Shown in pieces: positions 35,851 to 43,923 of a DNA stretch of 61,908 nt. This DNA comes from Streptomyces melanogenes (lineage in GTDB: Bacteria; Actinomycetota; Actinomycetes; Streptomycetales; Streptomycetaceae). The notes under the pieces were generated by a model. That model did not search any database. It was not told the DNA's origin and saw only the letters and a list, made by a program, of their open reading frames with translations. The stretch spans positions 1 to 61,908 of the forward strand of contig NZ_BMTS01000033.1 of assembly GCF_014649795.1 (NCBI RefSeq). The letters run 5' to 3'. The translations under genes and the position numbers were made by a program. Within the stretch, counting starts at the first letter, position 1, and each line of letters begins with the position of its first letter.

Positions 35851-36212
35851 CTCCGGCCGTCGGCCCGCGGAGCCTGTGGGCCCGGGACCGCCGGGTCTTC
35901 TGGCAACTCACTCTCACGACCGGGGCAGCCCTCGGGCTGGGACCGGGGGCGGCGGCCCTCGCCTGGGCGCCTCTGTCCACCCTGACGGTGGGCCTCGGCA
36001 TCGTCCTCTGCATCGGATCGGGTGTCGCCTTCTCCGCCACCGCCTGGGGCCCATTCGCCGTCGCCTGCCACTACCTGGCACTGCGCCGCCATCTTCCGCG
36101 TGACCTCATGTCCTTCCTTACCGACGCCCATGAACACCGCGGCGTGCTGCGCCAGGCCGGAGCGGTCTACCAGTTGCGGCACATCGACCTACAGCGACAC
36201 CTGGCCAGTTGA
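35851..36212 (+). pseudogene. C-terminal remnant of a membrane NACHT-type NTPase
   Basis: The frame ending at 36212 has two hydrophobic helices (LTLTTGAALGLGPGAAALAW and LTVGLGIVLCIGSGVAF), then AWGPFAVACHYLALRRHLPRDLMSFLTDAHEHRGVLRQAG split by a turn, and ends AVYQLRHIDLQRHLAS. This is the stereotyped tail of Streptomyces TM-NACHT proteins (W-G.F..A..L...LP...M.FL.DAH.RGVLRQAGAVYQFRH..LQ.HL). The NTPase domain is missing, so it is a leftover of a former STAND-type gene. Confidence 0.6.
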
Positions 36213-36402
36213 GAACAGCGGCTCCCGGACGTTGGGTGATCGCGGCCGGATGGCACAGGGGGCGGTCACCGGGGCTGCCCGGCCATCACGCCCCCGGATC
36301 CGGCCAAGGTGCTCTGCTGCCCGTGCCAGGCCCGGCCAGGCACAGCAGGATGGGTGGTGGGCCCGCGCCGAGTGGCCGGGCACTGCCGAAGGGAACACTG
36401 CT

Positions 36403-36633
36403 GTGCGTATCGCAAGACCGTTGGCCATTGGCGCCCTGGCGTTCACGGCCCTCACCGCGACCACGGCGGCCGTCGCGGTGAACTCCTTGGGCGGCACGGG
36501 TGAGGAGGGATCGTCCGTCGTGCACTTCGGAGCCGACGACGCGGGCCTGGAATGGCACAGCGACGTACTCGACGCCTCCGTCCCCGCCAATAACGACCCC
36601 GCGAACTTCGCGCCCGAGGGCGCCCTGCCCTAG
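36403..36633 (+). CDS. Short secreted peptide carrying the NNDPANFAP motif
   Basis: A 76-residue protein; GTG 36403 follows GAAGGG. Residues 1-27 are a Sec signal. The 49-residue mature peptide ends with EW-x-S-D-V-LDASV and NNDPANFAP, then EGALP and a stop. The same motif sits in the middle of the larger secreted protein encoded convergently at 36988-37734. The gene is either a compact paralogue keeping only the motif region or a 3'-truncated one. Function unknown. Confidence 0.65.
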   Translation: MRIARPLAIGALAFTALTATTAAVAVNSLGGTGEEGSSVVHFGADDAGLEWHSDVLDASVPANNDPANFAPEGALP

Positions 36634-36670
36634 ACCGTCTCCCCTGCCCGGAGACAGCCGGGTACATGGG

Positions 36671-36710
36671 CGGTCCGCCCCGGTGCGCAGCGCACCGGGG
36701 CGGACCGTTT
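36671..36710. terminator. Bidirectional terminator, 17-bp perfect stem
   Basis: CGGTCCGCCCCGGTGCG at 36671-36687 pairs exactly with 36691-36707 around a CAG loop and is followed by TTT. It lies between convergent genes and probably serves both. Confidence 0.8.
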
Positions 36711-36732
36711 CATCGAAGGCCTGGGGGAGTCG

Positions 36733-36972
36733 CTAGGCGGGGGGCCAGTCCCCGGGCCCCATCGGGCGTGCGGTCGGCGCCGGGAGGTGGCCCTCGCGGC
36801 GTTCTTCACGCCGCTCGAAGCCGTCCCGGTAGTGCCGGGCAGGCCTGCGCCACCACGGGGTGCGCGACGTGGAGGAGAACGACCCGGTGGGGGAGGGGCC
36901 GTCGATGGCGGTCGCCACCCGGTTCAGCAGCCGGTCCCCGAAGGCGAGCAGGCTTCCTGGCGCTTTCGGCAT
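36733..36972 (-). CDS. Small basic protein co-transcribed with the secreted motif protein
   Basis: A 79-residue frame with a good GGGAAGG ahead of ATG 36972, only 15 bases after the stop of the preceding minus-strand gene. It begins MPKAPGSLLAFGDRLLNRVA and is then rich in Ser, Arg and Pro. No signal peptide or known domain. The ribosome site and spacing support a real gene; composition alone would not. Confidence 0.5.
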   Translation of the reverse strand: MPKAPGSLLAFGDRLLNRVATAIDGPSPTGSFSSTSRTPWWRRPARHYRDGFERREERREGHLPAPTARPMGPGDWPPA

Positions 36973-36987
36973 GGTGGCCTTCCCTGG

Positions 36988-37734
36988 TCAGGTGCCGCAG
37001 GCGGCACGGACATACTTGCCTACCTCGTACGGTCCGCCGTGGTCGCCGCGCGTGTCCACCAGGTGGGTCTGCACCTGCAGGTTGTAGTTGTACGTGCCCC
37101 CTCCGGGGCAGCGGATCGACCAGATGGTGTCGTTGACGGTGTGCGGCGAGTACACGAACTTCGAATTCGCCCAGCGGGTGTAGGAGCGCGGCCCCGACCA
37201 CGAGGAGCGCAGGAATTTCCCCCGCGTGTAGTGGTAGAGGAAATTACCCGAGCAGATTTCGTGGCTGGAGGAGGACAGGTACCCGAGGCTCTTCACGGTG
37301 GGGCGGGCCCACGTCGAGCACACCCAGCCCGCCGATTTCGCACTCTGACCGGCGATGGCGGGAAGAGAGTCGCGTGAAGGGGCGAAATTCGCGGGGTCGT
37401 TGTTCGAGGTGACGGACGCGTCCATGACCTCGCTCTTCCACTCGGTGCCGCCCGCGTCCATCCCCCAGTGCATGACGATCGCGTCGCTGGTGTCGAAGCC
37501 GGACTCCTGGGCCTCCTCGGTGTGGGCGTCGCTGACGCTGGCCTCGGGGAGCTGCTCCTCGTCGACGACGGGGTCGGGTTCGTCGTTGCCGGGCCGCGAC
37601 GGGATCGGGCCGCCCGTGTCCTGGGCGGTGCCGCCCGCGGGGCCGTCGTCGGCCTGCGCAATTCCTCCCGCGGCCAGCGAGGCAGCGGCCATCACCGCGG
37701 CGCAGGATAAGGATAAGAACCTTGCCGATCTCAC
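36988..37734 (-). CDS. Secreted cysteine-containing protein with the NNDPANFAP motif
   Basis: A 248-residue protein from GTG 37734, nine bases after GGAGG; the frame extends to 37764 but without a signal. A Sec signal ends AQA-DD. An acidic linker (DEPDPVVDEEQLPEASVSD) follows, then GTEW-x-SEVMDASV and NNDPANFAP, shared with the short peptide at 36403. The C-terminal ~110 residues hold four cysteines and many Tyr/Trp/Ser (GYLSSSSHEIC, RSYTRWANSKFVYSPHTVND), a likely disulphide-bonded beta domain. Unknown family. It heads a two-gene unit with the 36733 gene. Confidence 0.72.
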   Translation of the reverse strand: MRSARFLSLSCAAVMAAASLAAGGIAQADDGPAGGTAQDTGGPIPSRPGNDEPDPVVDEEQLPEASVSDAHTEEAQESGFDTSDAIVMHWGMDAGGTEWKSEVMDASVTSNNDPANFAPSRDSLPAIAGQSAKSAGWVCSTWARPTVKSLGYLSSSSHEICSGNFLYHYTRGKFLRSSWSGPRSYTRWANSKFVYSPHTVNDTIWSIRCPGGGTYNYNLQVQTHLVDTRGDHGGPYEVGKYVRAACGT

Positions 37735-37975
37735 AGTCTTTTCCCTCCCGTTGTGCGCGCCCATGGCACGGGGCGCAGGGAAAGGCTTTCATGTCGAACG
37801 GGCAGTCGAAAGCGGTTTGATGGCGTTGTCCTGATCTCGACAGCCATCCCGTAAGCGGCTTGATGGACCCTCAAAGTCCCCTCGGTTCCCCCGGTCCCGT
37901 CCCGGTCCCCTCGAACGGCGGTACGATCACCGCATCCGTCATCGGCGGGGACGCTCACGTCAACCTCGTGTCGCC

Positions 37976-38317
37976 GTGACCACCGCCACCCAGGCCCGGC
38001 CGGGCCCCACCGCAGGGAAGCGGGGCCCGGCCGGGCTCGCCCTCGTGGGATGCCTGGTACTGCTCACGGCCTCCCTCTTCGCCAGCGTTTCCATCTCCCT
38101 GACAGCGCCTCAGATCGCCCAGCGGGTCACCCGCAGCGGAGGCCCGCACCTGGTGACGTCCACCCTGATGGGTGCACTGCTGCTGGTCCTGGCCGACCTC
38201 GCCGCACAGCAGCTGCCACTGTTCGACAACCTGCCGGTCGGCATCTACACGATGGCGGTCGGAGGCGCCTACCTCGGCTGGCTGCTGGTCGGGGAATGGC
38301 GCCGCCAGAGCGCCTGA
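37976..38317 (+). CDS. Truncated FecCD-type siderophore permease
   Basis: A 113-residue frame from GTG 37976 containing SISLTAPQIAQRVTRSGGPH, then LMGALLLVLADLAAQQLPLF, then LPVGIYTMAVGGAYLGWLL. These are the last conserved helices of FecCD permeases of ferric-siderophore ABC importers (full length ~330-350). An N-terminal helix of uncertain origin precedes them. No binding protein or ATPase accompanies it. It is probably a remnant, although the frame is intact and could be translated. Confidence 0.6.
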   Translation: MTTATQARPGPTAGKRGPAGLALVGCLVLLTASLFASVSISLTAPQIAQRVTRSGGPHLVTSTLMGALLLVLADLAAQQLPLFDNLPVGIYTMAVGGAYLGWLLVGEWRRQSA

Positions 38318-38366
38318 GCCGTTCGGCCCCGGCGGCCGTTGCTTTGAGGGCGCCGGCCCGCCTCGA

Positions 38367-39104
38367 TCAACCGCGGTCCTCGTCGAGACGGTATCCATAG
38401 CCGCGCAGGGTGGTGATGCTGGGCGCGTCCACGGGCGGGCGGGAGTCGAGGCCGGCCTGTTGGAGGCGCCGGCGGAGCGAGGCGAGGGTGACGTCCAGCG
38501 TCTTGGTCGGCCCGAACCAGTTCTCGTCCCACACCTGCGCCATCAGGTCTTCGCGGGACACGGCCGCGCCGACGTGCCGGGCCAGGACGGCGAGCAGATC
38601 GAACTCCTTGGGCCGCAAGGGGACTTGCACGTCCCCGAGCAGACATGTGCGGGCGCGGGTGTCCACGGTGAGGTCCCCGACCCGGTACGCCGCCTCCCGG
38701 CCGCCGTGCTCGGCGGGGAGGCGGCGCAGGTGGGCGCGGAGCCGGGCCAGCAGGACGGACAGGGTGAAGGGCTTGACGAGGTAGTCGTCGGCCCCGGCGT
38801 CGAGGCCGGCGATGACGTCGATCTCGTCGGTGCGGGCCGTCAGGATGACGAGCAGCATGTCGGGGTGGCGGCTGCGCAGTTCGCGGGCGAGGTCGATGCC
38901 ATCGGCATCGGGCAGGCCGAGGTCGAGCAGAACGACGTCGGGGAGTCCCGTGTCGGCGGCGGCGAGACCTTCGCTGCCGGTGCGGCACCAGGTGGTGGTG
39001 TATCCGTGGCTGCGCAGTCCTGTGTCGAGGTGCCGTCCGATGGTGTCGTCGTCCTCGATGACCAGGAGGGCGGGGGCGGGGCTGCGGTCCTGGGGCGTGC
39101 GCAT
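38367..39104 (-). CDS. OmpR-family response regulator
   Basis: A 245-residue regulator from ATG 39104. The receiver has the acidic pocket EDDD, phospho-acceptor Asp61 (VVLLDLGLPDADG) and Lys of YLVKPF. The winged-helix domain runs from about residue 140 (LRPKEFDLLAVLARH, TLRGYGYRL). It follows the FtsX-type permease by 23 bases on the same strand, and its probable kinase lies across the exporter genes at 43924. It most likely controls the exporter operon. Confidence 0.88.
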   Translation of the reverse strand: MRTPQDRSPAPALLVIEDDDTIGRHLDTGLRSHGYTTTWCRTGSEGLAAADTGLPDVVLLDLGLPDADGIDLARELRSRHPDMLLVILTARTDEIDVIAGLDAGADDYLVKPFTLSVLLARLRAHLRRLPAEHGGREAAYRVGDLTVDTRARTCLLGDVQVPLRPKEFDLLAVLARHVGAAVSREDLMAQVWDENWFGPTKTLDVTLASLRRRLQQAGLDSRPPVDAPSITTLRGYGYRLDEDRG

Positions 39105-39127
39105 GGTGAGCAGCGTAGGCGTAGGTG

Positions 39128-41785
39128 TCACAGTTCGCGCAGTTCCTCGACGGGCGGGCGGGAGGAGTGCCGGGCGGCGTTGAGCGCGGCGGCGGTGAGC
39201 GCCGCGATGGTGGCGAGGGCCGTGAGCAGGAGGTAGGCCCACGGGACGGCGATGGTGGCGGGCGGCGGATCGAAGACGCCGGTGAGGACCTTGACGAGCA
39301 TCTTGGACAGGGACCAGCCGATGAGGGCGCCGCCGGCAAGTCCTCCGGCCGTCAGGATGACCGCCTCGGTGAGGACGAGTCCGCGCAGCTGGCGTGGCCT
39401 GGCGCCGAGGACGGTGGCGAGGGCGAAGGTGCGTCGCCGCTCCGCCAGGCCCAGGGCCAGCACGATGCCGCCGGACGCCGCCGCCAGCAGGACGGCGAAG
39501 CCCAGTTCGATCCGGGTGAGTCCGGCCAGGTCCACGGAGGTGAGGCTGGAGCCGACGGCGGAGCGGGTCTGGGTGAGGTCCGTGACCGTCGCGGCGGTGC
39601 CCAGCCGGCGGCGGAGCGCGGCGGCGGTGGTGCTCTGGTGCGCGCCGCCGGTGTCGAGGAGGAAGGCGCCGACGGAGTCGTCGCCCGTACTGCGCGCCAC
39701 ATAGTCGGCGTTGGCGACCAGGAAGCTGTCCTTGGGCGCGGTGGGGAACTCCTTGACGATGCCCGCGTAGTGGAAGGGCACGGTGCGCAGGGTATGGGTG
39801 CGGCCGTCCTGGAGGCGCAGGTTGACCGTGTCGCCCGGGGCCAGGCGGAAGTCCTTGACGGTCTCCTCGCTGACCAGGAGGGCGTCGGGGCGGGCTGTGA
39901 GACGGGCCATCAGGGAGCGGGCGGTGCCCCCGGCGAAGTAGGTGTCCGGGAGGGAGGTGGCGGTGGAGATCGTGGCCGGCCGGACGCCGTACAGGTCCTG
40001 GAGATCGGCTCCTACGTACGCGAAGCGGTGCTGGAGCGGTTCCACGTGCCGTACGCCGGCCACGTGCAAGCTGGCCGCGGCGCTGGGGCCGACACCGGCG
40101 CCGGGCGACTGGGTGACGGTGACGTCGGCGCCGTTGGAGAGGCGGGCGTCGACCTCCGCCTGCTGGCGGTAGGTGGCGTTGAAGACGGCGGTGGAGGCGG
40201 CGAAGGACAGGGCGAGCGCCAGCAGGACGATCGCGCGGGCCAGCGGCCGGCGCCGGCGCGACATGCTCGCCGCCGTGGTTCCGGCGAGTGTGCCGGTCAG
40301 AGGGCGGGCGAGCAGGGTCAGAAGCCGTCTGCCGTGGGCCAGGGCCAGGTGGGCGAGGCGCCACAGCAGCAGGGCGGCGCCGAGCCAGAGCAGGCAGGGC
40401 CCCAGGAACGCCCAGTAGGACACCGAGATGCTCGGCACTCCCTCGGGGGCCAGCACGAGGGCGTACTGGTTGCCGCTCGCCGCCCGGAACACCAGCAGCG
40501 AGACGGCGAGGAGGGCGAAGTCCACACCGAAGCGCATCCATCGGGGGGAGCGGGCGCGGCCGACTTCGCGGCGGGCGGCGGTGACGGTACCCAGGCGCAG
40601 GTCGCGCACGGTCGGCAGCAGGACCGCCGTGCCGGCCACGGTGAGGCCAAGCAACAGGGCGACGCCGGACCAGGCGAGCGTGGAGGCGGTGCTCGCCCCG
40701 AACGAGGCGCTTTTGAAGGCGGCCCGGCCGGCCAGGGCGGCGATGCCCACCCCGAGCAGGCCGCCGCCGACGCCGACCACGGCGGCCTCCGCGCCGGCCA
40801 GGGCGGCCACCTGACGGGGACGCAGTCCGCGGGTGCGCAGCAGTGCCTGTTCGCGGCGTCTGCGGTCGGCGCCCGCCCCCGCCACCGCGGCGGTCAGCAA
40901 GGCGGCGAGCACAGCGCCGGGAACGCCGAGGAACAGGAAGAGGACCTGGGCGTAGAGAGCGTCCTTGCGGGCGGCGTCGAGCGCGGCACCGAGGTTGTCC
41001 CCGACGACGACTGCGCCGGAGGTACGGGCCTCCAGGTTGCGGGCGGCGGAGGTGACGGCGGTGTAGGCGGCCGCGGGGTCCGCGGGCAGGGGGGCGTCGC
41101 GGGCGATGTGGATCTGGGTGGTGACGGCGGCGGGGTCCACGGCGGCGACCGGTGCGGTCAGGCGGGCGAAGAGGGCTTGCGGCAGGAGGATGACGTTGTC
41201 GGGCGGGGCGGCGGGCTGGGACGGGGGCGGGGCACCGACCTTCTGGAACAGGGAGTCGGCCTGCGGGAGATCGACGATCCCCGCGACGGTGACATGGGCC
41301 GGTGCGGAGCCGGGCAGGCCGATGGTGACGGTGTCCCCGGGGACCACGTGCAGGTTGGCGGCGGTCTGCTGGGCGAGCAGCACCCCGGTGGCGGTGCCGG
41401 TGAGCGGGCGTACGGCGCCCGGGAAGGTCTGGCGGTAGGTGTCGGGGAGGCCGAGGACGACGCCCGGTCCGGTGCTCTGGGTGCTGCCCGCCTCGGTGGC
41501 CTGGAAGCCGGTGCTGCGGGCGAAGCCGACGGGTTCGGCGCCGCGTACGCCGTCGGTGGCGCGGACCATGGCCAGGACGGTGTGCGGGTCGGCGCCGCTT
41601 TGGACCTCGGCCTGCCAGGCGACGGCTACGGAACGGGCGGCGCGGGCCGTCATCGTGGACTTCGAGGCGGTGAGGAAGGAGCCCAGGGCGGCGACGAGGG
41701 CGACGGCGAGGGCGATGCCCGCGGCGGTGGCGGCGAGGCGTCCGGTCCGGTGCCGCAGCAGTCCTGACACCCACGAGATGATCAT
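39128..41785 (-). CDS. FtsX/MacB-type ABC transporter permease
   Basis: An 885-residue membrane protein whose ATG overlaps the stop of the second ATPase gene (ATGA). One helix at ~15-37 is followed by a large extracytoplasmic domain; three helices at ~320-440; a second half repeats the plan with helices at ~480-570, another extracytoplasmic domain and three final helices at ~750-875. This double FtsX architecture belongs to exporters or mechanotransmitters of lipids, lipoproteins or antimicrobial peptides. Two separate ATPase genes and a lipoprotein gene precede it in the operon. Confidence 0.85.
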   Translation of the reverse strand: MIISWVSGLLRHRTGRLAATAAGIALAVALVAALGSFLTASKSTMTARAARSVAVAWQAEVQSGADPHTVLAMVRATDGVRGAEPVGFARSTGFQATEAGSTQSTGPGVVLGLPDTYRQTFPGAVRPLTGTATGVLLAQQTAANLHVVPGDTVTIGLPGSAPAHVTVAGIVDLPQADSLFQKVGAPPPSQPAAPPDNVILLPQALFARLTAPVAAVDPAAVTTQIHIARDAPLPADPAAAYTAVTSAARNLEARTSGAVVVGDNLGAALDAARKDALYAQVLFLFLGVPGAVLAALLTAAVAGAGADRRRREQALLRTRGLRPRQVAALAGAEAAVVGVGGGLLGVGIAALAGRAAFKSASFGASTASTLAWSGVALLLGLTVAGTAVLLPTVRDLRLGTVTAARREVGRARSPRWMRFGVDFALLAVSLLVFRAASGNQYALVLAPEGVPSISVSYWAFLGPCLLWLGAALLLWRLAHLALAHGRRLLTLLARPLTGTLAGTTAASMSRRRRPLARAIVLLALALSFAASTAVFNATYRQQAEVDARLSNGADVTVTQSPGAGVGPSAAASLHVAGVRHVEPLQHRFAYVGADLQDLYGVRPATISTATSLPDTYFAGGTARSLMARLTARPDALLVSEETVKDFRLAPGDTVNLRLQDGRTHTLRTVPFHYAGIVKEFPTAPKDSFLVANADYVARSTGDDSVGAFLLDTGGAHQSTTAAALRRRLGTAATVTDLTQTRSAVGSSLTSVDLAGLTRIELGFAVLLAAASGGIVLALGLAERRRTFALATVLGARPRQLRGLVLTEAVILTAGGLAGGALIGWSLSKMLVKVLTGVFDPPPATIAVPWAYLLLTALATIAALTAAALNAARHSSRPPVEELREL

Positions 41786-42492
41786 GGCGTGGCCTCGTGG
41801 GGGCCGGCCGCCGCCGGTTGCCGAGGCGGTTGGGGCTCGGTGCGCAGGCGGCCGTTGTCCATGGACCACTGCAGCGTCAGCCGCCGGGCGACGGTGGGGT
41901 CGTGGGTGGTGAGGACGAGGGCGGCGCCGAGCGTGTCGGCGGTGGCCAGAAGGACGTCGACGACGTGCCGGCCGGTGGCGCGGTCGAGTTGTCCGGTGGG
42001 TTCGTCCGCGAGGATCAGACGGGGCGCGGCGGCCAGTGCCCGGGCGACGGCCACGCGCTGGGCCTGGCCTCCGGACAGTTCCTCCGGCAGCTTGTCCGCG
42101 AGGCCGGTGGCGATGACGAGGGCGAGACAGTCCAGGGCGCGCCGCCGGGCAGGCTCCTCCCGGTGGCCTGCGAGGACCAGGGGCAGCGCCGTGTTCTCCA
42201 CGACGTCCAGCGCGGGGATCAGGCTGGGGCCCTGGAAGACGACTCCCACCTGGTCCGGTACCGGTCCGCGGGCCAGGCCCGGCCAGGTGACCCGGCCGGT
42301 GGTGGGTTCTTCGAGGGCGGCCATCAGGTGCAGCAGGGTGGATTTGCCGGAGCCCGAGGGGCCGGTGATCGCGATGCGGTCGCCGCTGCGGACCTCGCAG
42401 GTGGCGCCGTGGACCGCGACGACCGCTGCGGCGCCCACGCCGTAGGTACGGGCCACGCCGTGGCAGCCGACGAGGATGTCGGGGCTGGTCAC
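41782..42492 (-). CDS. ABC transporter ATP-binding protein (second of two)
   Basis: A 236-residue ATPase of the LolD/MacB type. Walker A is GPSGSGKST near residue 45, the signature is LSGGQ, and Walker B is LILADEPTG. It ends in a Pro-rich tail. The start overlaps the previous ATPase stop by four bases, so translation is coupled. It has canonical motifs, unlike its neighbour, suggesting a heteromeric pair with one full-strength ATP site. Confidence 0.88.
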   Translation of the reverse strand: MTSPDILVGCHGVARTYGVGAAAVVAVHGATCEVRSGDRIAITGPSGSGKSTLLHLMAALEEPTTGRVTWPGLARGPVPDQVGVVFQGPSLIPALDVVENTALPLVLAGHREEPARRRALDCLALVIATGLADKLPEELSGGQAQRVAVARALAAAPRLILADEPTGQLDRATGRHVVDVLLATADTLGAALVLTTHDPTVARRLTLQWSMDNGRLRTEPQPPRQPAAAGPHEATP

Positions 42493-43166
42493 GGCAGGCT
42501 CCTTCCGTCGCGCAGGGCGATGACGCGGTCGGCGATCCTGACGACTTCGGCGCTGTGCGTGACGAGCAGTACCGCGGCGCCGTTGTGTGCCCGTTCGCGG
42601 AGCAGTTCGAGGATGCGCTGCTCGGTGGTCCCGTCGAGCTCGCCGGTGGGTTCGTCGGCCAGCAGGACGTCCGGGTCGTTGGCGAGGGCGACGGCAAGTC
42701 CCGCGCGGGCGAGTTCACCTCCGGCCAGTTCCCGGGGCAGTGCCGCGCCCCTGCCGTGCAGGCCCACTTGATCGAGGAGCGCGGAGGGGGTGGGCCGGGG
42801 CGTGCGGGCGGCGGTGTGTGCGAGGCGGATGTTCGCACGGAGGTCGAGGTGGGCGAGGAGGTTCCCGGACTGGAGCAGGATGCCGATCCGGCGGGCCCGG
42901 ATGCGGGCCCGGTCGGCCTCGGGGCGATGACTGAGGCGCTCGCCGGCTACGTGGACGACGCCTCCCTCGGGTTCGTCCAGTCCGGCGAGGCAGGCGAGGA
43001 GCGTGGACTTGCCCGAGCCGGACGGGCCGGTGACGGCGAGGGTTTCCCCGCGGCGTACCCGGAGGGAGACGCCGCGCAGCGCGAGGGTCTCCTCCTCGCC
43101 CGCGCGGTAGAACCGGTACAGGTCGCGGGCGGTGAGCACGTCGCCCTCGCGCTCGGCCGGGCTCAT
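42489..43166 (-). CDS. ABC transporter ATP-binding protein (first of two, atypical signature)
   Basis: A 225-residue ATPase of the same family. Walker A is GPSGSGKST, the signature is LAGGE instead of LSGGQ, and Walker B is VLLADEPTG followed by THS for the switch His. The altered signature and Ser/Gly environment resemble the degenerate member of asymmetric ABC pairs. Its ATG overlaps the lipoprotein stop (ATGA). Confidence 0.88.
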   Translation of the reverse strand: MSPAEREGDVLTARDLYRFYRAGEEETLALRGVSLRVRRGETLAVTGPSGSGKSTLLACLAGLDEPEGGVVHVAGERLSHRPEADRARIRARRIGILLQSGNLLAHLDLRANIRLAHTAARTPRPTPSALLDQVGLHGRGAALPRELAGGELARAGLAVALANDPDVLLADEPTGELDGTTEQRILELLRERAHNGAAVLLVTHSAEVVRIADRVIALRDGRSLP

Positions 43167-43765
43167 CGCTGCCACCGCAAGGAGTCGGTGACGGTACGCC
43201 ACGGGTCGACGTTGTCGGCCCCGACCGGTCCGGACAGGGTGAGGACGGCCTGGCGTCCGTCCTGGAAGAAGGCGTAGCGCTCGAAGGAGTCGCGGACGGC
43301 CTTGCCGGTCACGGAGTCGGCGGGAGCGTCGCCCTGATAGGTGAGCAGGACGGCCTGGCCCGCCGGGCGGGCGACGGTGGTGACCGTGCCGGGGGTGAAG
43401 CCCGGTACGTGCGCGCGCAGGGTCGGCACGACATCCGCGGTAACGGTCCGGGGTGTGGGGGCGGAGGCGGCGGGGGCCGTGGCGATCTCGATGCGGTTCA
43501 GCTTGTCGGTGAAGCTGACACCACCGCCGGCCATGTCCGTCCGGGACCAGCCCTCGGGCACCTTGACGGTCACGCCGCCCCGGTCGTACCGGTAGATGAC
43601 GTAGGCCTGGTTGTCGGGGATGTCGCCGGCCGGGTTGGACTCCGCCGGGGCGGGTGCGGTGGCGGCCGGCGGGGGAGCGGCGGGGTGGGACGAACCGCCG
43701 CATCCGGCGAGGGCGGCGCCGGTCACCGCGAGCGCGGCCAGCAGGAGGGGGAACGTGCGGCGCAT
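43163..43765 (-). CDS. Lipoprotein heading the FtsX-type exporter operon
   Basis: A 200-residue lipoprotein with a clear lipobox (LAGC at about residue 21). A Pro/Ala linker leads to a ~150-residue mixed alpha/beta domain (VTVKVPEGWSRTDMAGGGVS, GQAVLLTYQGDAPADSVTG, YAFFQDGRQAVLTLSGPV). That pattern resembles the PsbP/LpqN-like fold of actinobacterial lipoproteins. It is the first gene of the operon and overlaps the next by four bases, so it is probably the extracytoplasmic partner of the transporter. Confidence 0.8.
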   Translation of the reverse strand: MRRTFPLLLAALAVTGAALAGCGGSSHPAAPPPAATAPAPAESNPAGDIPDNQAYVIYRYDRGGVTVKVPEGWSRTDMAGGGVSFTDKLNRIEIATAPAASAPTPRTVTADVVPTLRAHVPGFTPGTVTTVARPAGQAVLLTYQGDAPADSVTGKAVRDSFERYAFFQDGRQAVLTLSGPVGADNVDPWRTVTDSLRWQR

Positions 43766-43923
43766 GGTCCTCGTACTCCTTCGCGGGAGGTCGGACTGTT
43801 CTGTTTCCGACGCTAGGGCGCAGGCGGTTAGCGTCCGGGGCGCGCAGGGTGAGAGGACGGTAAAACCCGCCGTCGGCTTGGGAAGCCGCGGCCCTGGGAC
43901 ACGCGGCCGCCATGATGGGCGCT

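Noticed and set aside
39125..41767. 880-codon plus-strand frame over the FtsX-type permease
   Set aside because: It is an antisense shadow: low complexity, no membrane helices, whereas the minus strand has a complete permease with coupled starts.
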